From contig NC_092686.1 in the NCBI RefSeq assembly GCF_964275005.1, positions 14,108,431 through 14,172,430 of the forward strand: a stretch of 64,000 nt of DNA, in the 5' to 3' direction. Made by a program: the position numbers and the translations under genes. Positions 45,546 to 55,325 of the stretch are shown one piece after another. This DNA comes from Diadema setosum. Its lineage: Eukaryota > Echinodermata > Echinoidea > Diadematoida > Diadematidae. A model generated the notes under the pieces. The model was not told where the DNA came from. It did no database searches and saw only the letters and a list, made by a program, of their open reading frames with translations. Position 1 is the stretch's first letter; every line of letters starts with the position of its first letter.

Positions 45546-46319
45546 TTTGCAGCCCAATTCGAGAATGCCCAGAGACAGCTAGTGACCAAATAACCTACTA
45601 TAATTTAATAGATAAGAAATAACCATTCCAGTATGTATCTTAGTGTGCACAGTAAGACAGATCAAATCAAATAGGAAAACATCTGAGCACTAAGCCTGAG
45701 GTCTGAATTTGCACTCAACTTCTTCCAATGGCTAACGGATGTTTAATTTTTGAATTTCACTGACCTCCAAATTTCACAAAGAAAACCTTCTTAGCATGAT
45801 GGTTAATATGACATTTGACTGATATTGGAGATGTTTGCGAATCGGATCTACTACCTTTAATATTATTAATCTAAAATGATTATTTGAAAGTTCGGAAATG
45901 CTGGAAATATCCTACCACAAGGAGGCAAAATATAAATGGTTCACATTTACAATTCATTTTGTTTTAAAAATTTTCTTATTTATTTTCGTTTTTGACAAAC
46001 TCGCATACCAGGCTTCAGGCCTGCTAACGCGGGTATACAATAGAAAAAATAAAAGTTAAAACAACACCAGGAAAATCACTATTCTCAATTTTGCGGCGCG
46101 CTACGCGCGCAGAGTCTCGAACACAATTAAACTTTGCAACTTCCTGGCAAAATGAGTTTTTACTATTTCCTAGATGAAATACCGTAACGCGATTGCATGC
46201 AACAGACAAAAATACAAATTTCCTCGAGACTTTAAAACGTCATTAAAACAGTCAAAATTCACAATTTGCGGCGCGCTTCCCGCGCAAATTCTTATACAAC
46301 TTTTGTAGTTCGGTCGTCC

Positions 46320-46357
46320 AAAGAAAAAAAAAAAATATATATATATATATATATAAT

Positions 46358-46395
<38 letters not shown>
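46320..46395. repeat. AT then GT microsatellite
   Basis: A poly-A run, then ATATAT, then GTGTGT, near the right end of the 3.9-kb transposon. Confidence 0.9.
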
Positions 46396-46477
46396 ATCAT
46401 TGGTATTGGTACCGAAGGTCCGTTTTTTTAGTGACCGCACCCCCCCCCCCCCTTGAAAAATCCTGGCTACGGGCCTG

Positions 46478-46997
46478 AATAGTGTGAATACATTTTCCAT
46501 GTCAGCGAATTTCGGACACAATTACCGCTAATCCAATTGTCTTAACCAGGTGGCGCCTGCCACTGACAGACCGGCAGATACCAAGATTTGAAAGCATATG
46601 TTCTCATGTTAAGCAGCAATGTTGTATGCGTGGGTATTATTAACGAGACAGACAAAAGGCTCTCAATTTGTATACCTGTCATCATTGTATAGTTTGCGTG
46701 ATATGCTGAAATTGTCCGATTGACAAATTATGAAAGCCCGTATTCATTCTGCAGAAGATGATCCTGTTCTGCTTTGTTGTCTGACACTATTGCACTACTT
46801 TGCCAGGAGAAAAAAAGGCACAAATCTACGTCAATGCTGCATAACAAGTAAACAGGAAGCAAGCCTCTATCAGACGTTTTTGGTTAATACAGTAGATGAA
46901 TAAAACTGAGCTGCTAAGAGGGTTCTACAGCAGAAGATACATCTTACTGATCTGCAGTATTCAATCACGAAAGAGTTTCTGCTCACTCGCCGAGAAA
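46478..46997 (+). promoter_or_regulatory. Gene G promoter block, proximal fragment
   Basis: It aligns with 39165-39640 of the orphan block (GTGTGAATACATT, GGTGGCGCCTGCC, AGACAGACAAAAGGCTCTC). It ends with CTCACTCGCCGAGAAAATG. The GGCTGTTATA-type motif is deleted (GAGGGTTCTACAGCAGAAG), so the TATA-like box is missing. Confidence 0.65.
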
Positions 46998-49900
46998 ATG
47001 AAGAACTTGGGACTTGCGTTTTTAGTCCTTCTGGTTGTCGGAGTTTTGTTCGTGAAGGAAAGCGGTAGGTAGATTGGGTTTATCAAAATTATCCTCTTGA
47101 CTAATTTTGACTCGGCTTTTACTTTTGACTTTACTTATCTTGACTTATTTTGTTTAAATCAGTGCACATTTTAACTTATGTGAATTTTTATTAAAGGAGA
47201 ATATTACCCTAAATATTGCAGCTGTGAAATTTCAAACTGGGACAAGGATGTAATTTCATGCCACATACATCTCATTCTCTTCTATACCGTAATTGGGAAA
47301 AACACCTACTTTTGATGTGAAGATTTTTATGACATTGATTTGTAGCAGTGATATTTGTATAGTTCTAAGCGAGGTGCTGTTTACGGCATAAGCCACTGTA
47401 GTAATGACATGATTCATTGTTGGATATGCTCTAGACGAACTCCTGACGTCATCTTGGACTAAGCGTTTCTATATCCAACACATAGTGAATATAATTCGTC
47501 TGTTACGTGATGGTGAAGCAGCGGAGAGCGCTGCCCTGGCATAACCCAGCCCGCTCGTCACTATATGAGACCCATCGTATGAAACCTTCGTTTCCGATAA
47601 GGTATACTGTTACCTGGAGAATTATTTCAAATGTCAATCTCATTCATTCCTCTTTTCATTATTTTTGTACTGCTCCTCAACGGATGCACGAGGGAGTCGT
47701 GGTCAAGGTGGTGGAGGTACGATTGTAGGTTGTCAACTTTGATAATGCATTTGCATAATCTCTCTAATATTGTAACTTAAAACTCTTTAACGTTACTCTC
47801 TCATGCCACACGTTAGTTTCGATGTTGCTCAACAAATTCTTTCATCTAAAAAGTTATCATTTTCTATCGTTTTTTTTTTCCTATGTTGTCTCTTCCTCAT
47901 GTTACCTTTAATGCCATGTATGTGGTCTATAGTAGCAGAAAACAGAATGTGTAATGGCAAATACACCTGATATTCCCAATGTACTCTATCACCCAATTAC
48001 CAGTGAAGGCCTACTTTAACGCGAAAACTTATAGTTCTCAACATGACTTTAGAGCGGTGTCGACTTTGCTAAAATATGTACACATTTTTTTAAATCAGAA
48101 ATGTGTCAAACAACACCATGATCACAGCATTCTGTTGGGTGTAACGACAAAATTGCCAAATATTGACAAAAAGGTACGTTGGAAGTATCATAATTTGATC
48201 TTATGTGCTACGTATATATACATTGTATCTCGAATATTGATAATCTAACAATGGAGTATACCATTGGTGGTTCACACTAAAGGAAATTGCATGCAGCTTA
48301 ATGGGAAATTACTTGGGCAAGGTCAATCATCACGTTATGTTCCAACTTATTTGTTATGTCAATATACTAGGAAGGTTTGGGAAGGTACAGTAATTCCTTT
48401 GATCATGTTACTTGCAACAGTTGAGCTGGGAAGATATTCTTTTTGGTATTGATTTACAAGATAAAAGAAAAGCTCAATTAGTGAGTAATAACTTCTTCTT
48501 TTTTTGGTACGGAATTAATTTTTCTAGGGAAAAATATTACATCGCCAACTGAATATTTGATTAAAAGTTGTGTAGAATAAAATAACAAGAAAACCTTATA
48601 ATTATGCACAATTTGTTTCCCACAAATTTAGAAAAGTGGGAAACCTGGAAACGGTTATGGAGATGATACTGCTGTTTGGTTTGTAAAATAGTGTCAAACG
48701 TCCAACAGGAAAAATCTCATCTGAGTTATCTCTGAGATTTTTTTTCTAAGTTTGCACATGGAAAGGTAGGGAAGGTTGGATATAGGGGTAGGGGAAGTAA
48801 GGTGGGAATGGGAGACTGAATAAGCCAATTCGGAGTTAGTTCATGGGCATATTGGTCCGAATGACCATTTTTTTTCAGTCGGTTACGGGAACTTCACTCG
48901 TTTTTAAGCGACATATGCGTAAGCTTTACGTTAAAAAAAAATGGAATTCATTGAACCTGTCCAAACAAACAATGAACTTGCTTATTAGTCCATGGGCCAG
49001 GCCAGATTTTGGTACCGTCTGAGGTGGCAAAACCTTTTTGGTGTCATTTTGTTTGCCGGGCATAGATATGCTTATCAAGCTATGATAGCATTTCCAAATG
49101 AGTAGCTTAGTCCTAATAAATGAATTTTTAACCCGTTTGGTTTCGCTGTTATATCCCTTTACTTCTGAATCGAAACTAACCGCTATAGAAAGAAGAGCAC
49201 TGTCTTCTGTATGTCCACAGGTGTCCTGTTGTAAACGCGGTGCGCTTAGTCTTTATTCAAGGCAGCGAAGGGAATATCCAAGGGTTATGATGTCCACAGC
49301 GCTTAGTCTTTATTCAAGACGGCGAAGGGAATATCCAAAGCTAATGATACAGTGTATATCCCTTTATCTAAAAAGAAAAAAAAAAATCCTATTGGATTTT
49401 GCCGTATTTTTCAATTATTCATCATTTTCCGGTGAAAACGCTTCGGTGAAAATGCTAATGCCACGCCACTGTCGCTTTATTTCCATCCAACAATGAAAGA
49501 TAATGCAGAAACAATGTACCGGTACACTACAATGCATTATAATAAATAATATTGTACATGAGCAGAGTGATTTTTTTTTAAACTGATGTATTAAAGGGTA
49601 GTGTAAAAACAGTATAGATAATCCCTTTTATTAGGAACTTTAGATATGATAACATCCACGAGGAATTGCTTTTTTGTTTGTTTTTTAGATAAAGGGATAT
49701 ACACTGTATCATAGGCTTTGGATATTCCCTTCGCCGTCTTGAATAAAGACTAAACGCACCGCGTAAATATTCATAAATGAATGATACACGCCAAAAAAAT
49801 CAAAATAACAACAACAACAATAACAACAGCTCTGGACAGCATCACCCTTTGGATATTCCCTTCGCCGCCTTGAATAAATACTAAGCGCACCGCGTTTACA

Positions 49901-52900
49901 ACAGAACACCTGTAGACATACCATGAGCTCCATGGACATACAGAAGACCGTGCTCTTGTTTCTACAGCGGTTAGCCTCGATTCAGAAGTATAGGGATATA
50001 AAAACGAGACCAAATTGGTTAAAAATTCATTTATTAGGACTAAGCTACTCATTTGGAAATGCTATCATAGCTTGATAAGCATATCTATGCCCAACAAACA
50101 AAATGACACCAAAAAGGTATTGCCACCTGAGATGGTACCAATAACCAATTTTTCGCCTCTTGGCCCATGGACTATATACCAGATGACCAGAATGTTCCGT
50201 CCATTAACACTTGGGAAAGCATCCATTTCAAATATTTTGCACTGAATGTTTTAACAATCACTTCCTATTGATATTGCCAAATACCACTATAGCTGTCAGG
50301 TGGGTGTGCCGGCAAGCAGCATTTAGAAGGATAACATGAATAATCATTACATCACAGATGATTATTCCAGTGAATTTAAAAACCAACATGCTTATTGCTA
50401 CGAATGACCCTCATTCTGCTCATGCGCAAAGTGGAACTGCGAACTGGCTTATTGGGCTCACACCCGTAAATAAAATGGAATGTCCCAGACCCCTTCACAA
50501 ATTCGTACCAAAGATACCAAAATGAATGAAGAAAAAAAAATAATTAAAAATCAATGATGTAGTTTGGCAAAAAACTGAATAGCTGTAGATACTGAGTATG
50601 AATTCCTATACAAACTGCATTTTGGTTGGAAGATGAAAGCCATTCTGATGGAATTTGAGGGGACTATATTTCATTGGATACGTGTACGGAAAATAGGTGA
50701 TTTTTTGAGTGACTAGAACTCGTAGTCTGGCTTTGCGGACCCTTTGACAGAATTTGAGTTGAAGAACTCACCCTGGAAATTTGATAGATGAAAGGGTATA
50801 TATCACTTATCGGCTTGTGCCGAAATGGTGGGTTGGGTGGTGGCGCGTTGCGTTAATGGGAACACCACCCTTCGTCCAAAGCCCCCCCCCCCCCCGGTTT
50901 TGCCGAAAGGGTGCGTTGGGAGCGTTGGGTCGCGTCGCGTTGACTGGAACCCCACCCTTCGTCCAAAGCCCCCCCCCCCCCCCCCGGTTTTGCCGAAAGG
51001 GTGCGTTGGTATTTTTTCTCATGTAATATTAAAAGACGACTTCTAAATTTGTATTTAACCTTCAAACAACCATTTCAAAGAGGCTATCGTCCGGATTGGT
51101 TTACACTCTATTACCACCTGGTCTACAGCCAGTTGGTCTAATAGACTGTTTAATATCAGTTGGTCTAATAACCAGTTGGTCTAGTCATCATTTCGTCCAA
51201 TTACTGTTTGGTCTAATTGTTATTTGGTTCAATTACTATTTGGTCTACAGTCAATTCGTCTAAAAATAGCCATTTGGTCTATTTTTGGTCTATTATGAGT
51301 TGGTCTAATTCCATTTCGTCTAATCATCAAATTGTCTAAAATGAAACCAAATTTGTCCAATATAAATTTGGTGTACACATCAATAAAAAGCCCCCCCCCC
51401 CCAAAAAAAAAAAAAAAAAAATAGCCCAGACAATAAGATCAAATCGTTATTAGACTAAATGGGTGTAGACTAAATGATGATAGACAGAGGCTAGACCAAC
51501 TGGGCAATGGACCAAAATTAATGATGTATACACCAAATTTATATTGGACAAAATAATTTGGTTTTATTTTAGACCATTTGATGATTAGACGAAATGGAAT
51601 TAGACCAACTCATCATAGACCAAATCGGTATTTGATGATACAAAGTGGTGTTAGATAAAAAAATAGACCAAATGGCTATTATCAGACGAATTGACTGTAG
51701 ACCAATAGTAATTAAACTAAATAACAATTAGACCAAACAGTAATTGATGGACGAAATGATGACTAGACCAACTGGTTATTAGACCAACTGATATTAAACA
51801 GTCTATTAGACCAACTGGCTGTAGACCAAGTGGTAATAGAGTGTAAACCGATAATAATAGTAATAATAATAATAATAATAATACATTACATTTGTAATGC
51901 GCTTAATACAAAATGAAATTAGACCAACTTCCGTCTCTTCCCTACTGTGCGCTTAGAAACCGATCCGGACGATAGCCTCTTTGAAATGGTTGTTTGAAGG
52001 TTAAATATGAATTAAAAACTCGTATTTTAATATTACATGAGAAAAAGTACCAACGCACCCTTTCGGCAAAACCGGGGGGGCTTTGGACGAAGGGTGGGGT
52101 TCCAGTCAACGCGACGCGACCCAACGCTCCCAACGCACCCTTTCGGCAAAACCGGGGGGGGGGGGGGGGGCTTTGGACGAAGGGTGATGTTTCCATTAAC
52201 GCGACGCGCCACCACCCAACCCACCCTTTCGGCACAAGCCTCACTTATCCAGGTTAGTGAAGCTGAAACACCTCATTTCTCCCAGCTATTTTATAGAATT
52301 TTTTGAAATTTGAATTTTAACACACATCCCTACGGGGAAATATTCATGGGTGTGGGCCCTATTGCATGCAGATGTTCTACCTACACTTACGACTGGAAAA
52401 AAGGGGGCGCTCTTCAGGAGTAAACGACGTACGCACACGAAACTATCCCACTCTAACTTTGATTAAAAAGTACTCCAAAACCAGTGTGTCAACTGGAGGC
52501 TACCTCGAGTTTGGTGGTCTGGTTACACGTGGTATCTGATATCATCTTCATTGTCTTTGACATCTTCGCATATTTCCCGCCAGAGGAAGAAAATTCATAA
52601 CACGATGAGCAATGATGAGGGATGTGGATATGGACGGTGTTTTGCTGTGTTTTTCAAAAGTAAATTAATATCTTTGATATTATTGTGTTCGTTATGTTCG
52701 TTATATATCTCTGTTCTTTTGGCAAGTGGTTACTGCATTGTGGGCCCTACAAACCTCCTTGTTATATACCTTGTATCAGTATATATAGTTAATGTTTCCG
52801 AGGGTAGATTGGGTCCGGCCGTTTCACAGTCCCATTCCCCCTTCATTTACCCAACACAATCCTCGTGATTAGATTACTAATAAATGCTCATCTTATGAAT

Positions 52901-55273
52901 TCTTTCCATTCCCTTTCTCTACAGAAGGGCGTGGACCATCGGGTTCCCGAAGAGCCGGTAGGGTGTGAAATGCAATCATTTCCTTTTCCTATACACACGT
53001 TATGCCAGATTTCTGCAGTATACTTTGACTACATCACCTAATTAATGTTGGAATATGTACTTTGAAAATATTTCCACACAATCTAAGTGTCCCATCTTCA
53101 AACCCAGATGTGTATTTTCTCTGCGACATAAGACTAGTTTATATCAGATACTTTCCTTTATGAGGTGGCAAGAATCAAGACTTCTCAAACTGACGCCCAT
53201 TTTTCCTATGTCAGACTTGTATGTGGCGAAAACGTTATGTAATTGATATAATGTTAATACCAAAAGAGATCACCCTCTGGATGGATGCAAAATGAGTTTC
53301 ATTTACCCCTTCTGGGACTTTATTGGCTCAGAAAACATTTATATACACCAGCCCTAGACTTTGGAATTCTTTAAAGACATAATTTAACAGTTGCAGATGA
53401 AACAAAAACCCAGCATTATAGTGCTTTATAGGCTACCTCTGAAATGAGGGTTAGGGATAGAAACAACCACTGTTAACGTTTGAATCTGAATAATCCATGT
53501 TAAGTATTTTGAATGCACAGAATGTGAACAATAGTTATGATAAAATGTTTCCAGATTAAGCCGAATACAGTTATGGTTTATTGAGAAAAATACTGATATC
53601 TCCTTGTAATTTATGATTTATTGCGGAAATTTTATATGGTAGGATGTTTTGTGATACAACAGACCTACACATATACATCATAAGTTATACCTTGAACATA
53701 TTTCTAAATCGCTGCTCAAAAAGGTAAACATGACTTTTTTTCCAGCAGTGATAGAAAAAAAAAATTCCCTATGAAATTCTTTCTGTTAAATTCTCTCTGT
53801 GATGTTCATTATTCATTTAACTGGCTGATCTCAAAAACCTCAGGGTTCAAAAGCAATCATTGAATTCATCATTTCGTAATGTAATGCAACATTTTAATTC
53901 TATAATCCTTGCTCAGCTGAGTGCAGCCATCAGCTGTCCGAAGCACCTCAATTCTTTCTTCCGTTTCCAGAGTTCAGCGTGTAGGAATTCTTTTTTTTTT
54001 CTTTCCCGTCTTTTAATCATATTGTTGTACCTCATTCCTTTCAATGGCATAACCTTCTGTCAAATCATGTCCTGTTGCTGTGTTTCTCCTGTCTTGTTTC
54101 GTCCTATCTGAAATTATTCGTATGCAAAGTATTTGCAAACTAGTATTTTATTTTCATAAGAATTCTTTGAGTGGTTCACACTATACAAGCATGCTTTAGT
54201 GGACCTCTCAGTTCTTTTTATATTATATTGTATTTATCCTTTGCACAGTTGAATGTATGGTATGATATAATTCCTGACTTATTCTTTGTTAATTTTCTTT
54301 TAATGGAATGAAAATAAATGAATTGAATTGAAACGAAATGATAAAAATTAGCCCTCTTCCCTACCTGATGAGAGTGACGTCATATCTTCCTGCCATGGGA
54401 AGGGAAGTCGTACTACAATGGGAGTTATATGCAACTAAACTGTATTGCACCGTTAAGGACAGTACGTGTTTTCCTCTATTGTGCATTAATGCCTTGCCTT
54501 TTTTTTTTTTTTTTTTTGCCCCCAATCAATTTCTGTTTTTGGCAGTTGGTTTCTACGATTTTTGTCCTACAGCCTCCTTGTCATGTCCTTTCCTTGTCCA
54601 AGGTAATATTATGTATTTTAGGAAGTGACAGACATTGGGTCTGATGGCCCTTTTACAGTCCCATTCCCTCTCCATTTGCCCAACACAATGTTCTCAGTTT
54701 AGATTACTATCAAATGTACATCTGTTATTATATGTCTATGTATGTATTATATTATATTATATTATATTATATTATATTATATTATATTATATGATACTAT
54801 ATTATATTATATTATATTATATTATATTATATTATATTATATTATACTATACTATATTATATTATATTATATTATATTATATTATATGATACTATATTAT
54901 ATTATATTATATTATATTATATTATACTATATTATATTATATTATATTATATTATATTATATTATATTATATTATATTATATTATATTATATCATAATCA
55001 TATCATAATCATTCCCCCTTCTCTACAGGACGGCCGCGGCGTCCGGAGCCTTCCCGTAGTCCCGGTAGGTTATGAAATGCGATCATATATTCCGACATTC
55101 GTTCTGCCAGGTTTTTGTAGTATACTTTAGTTACTTGTCAGAAGCGATATTGGAATCCCACTTTCAAACAATTTCCACATAATCTGATTTTGTTTCTCGT
55201 TTTCAAACTAGTTTATTTGGAGATGCGTTTGGATTGTGGGGGGGTTCTCTCTCTGCAACATCCAAAAAAAAAA

Positions 55274-55325
<52 letters not shown>

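Larger units (their letters stand above)
42594..46477. mobile_element. 3.9-kb DNA transposon with CAGGCCCGTAGCCAGG ends
   Basis: The left end CAGGCCCGTAGCCAGGGGGG is inverted at the right end (CCTGGCTACGGGCCTG). AATAG flanks both sides, and the orphan block gives the empty site (ATCCAAAAGTGTGAATAC). No transposase frame is recognisable, so this copy is non-autonomous. An internal duplication (43470-43545 and 43815-43869 plus 45546-45570) and a nested hAT element lie inside, as does an AT/GT microsatellite near the right end. GCGGCGCGCTACGCGCGC-like words occur at 46094 and 46270. Confidence 0.8.

Noticed and set aside
53860..54111. 83-codon Phe/Leu-rich frame with apparent membrane segment
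   Set aside because: It lies within an insertion that looks like a retroelement tail, with no splice or promoter context and no homolog in the paralogous intron.
54635..55008. Long Tyr/Ile/Leu open frames (84-88 codons)
   Set aside because: They are translations of the ATTAT satellite and have no independent support.
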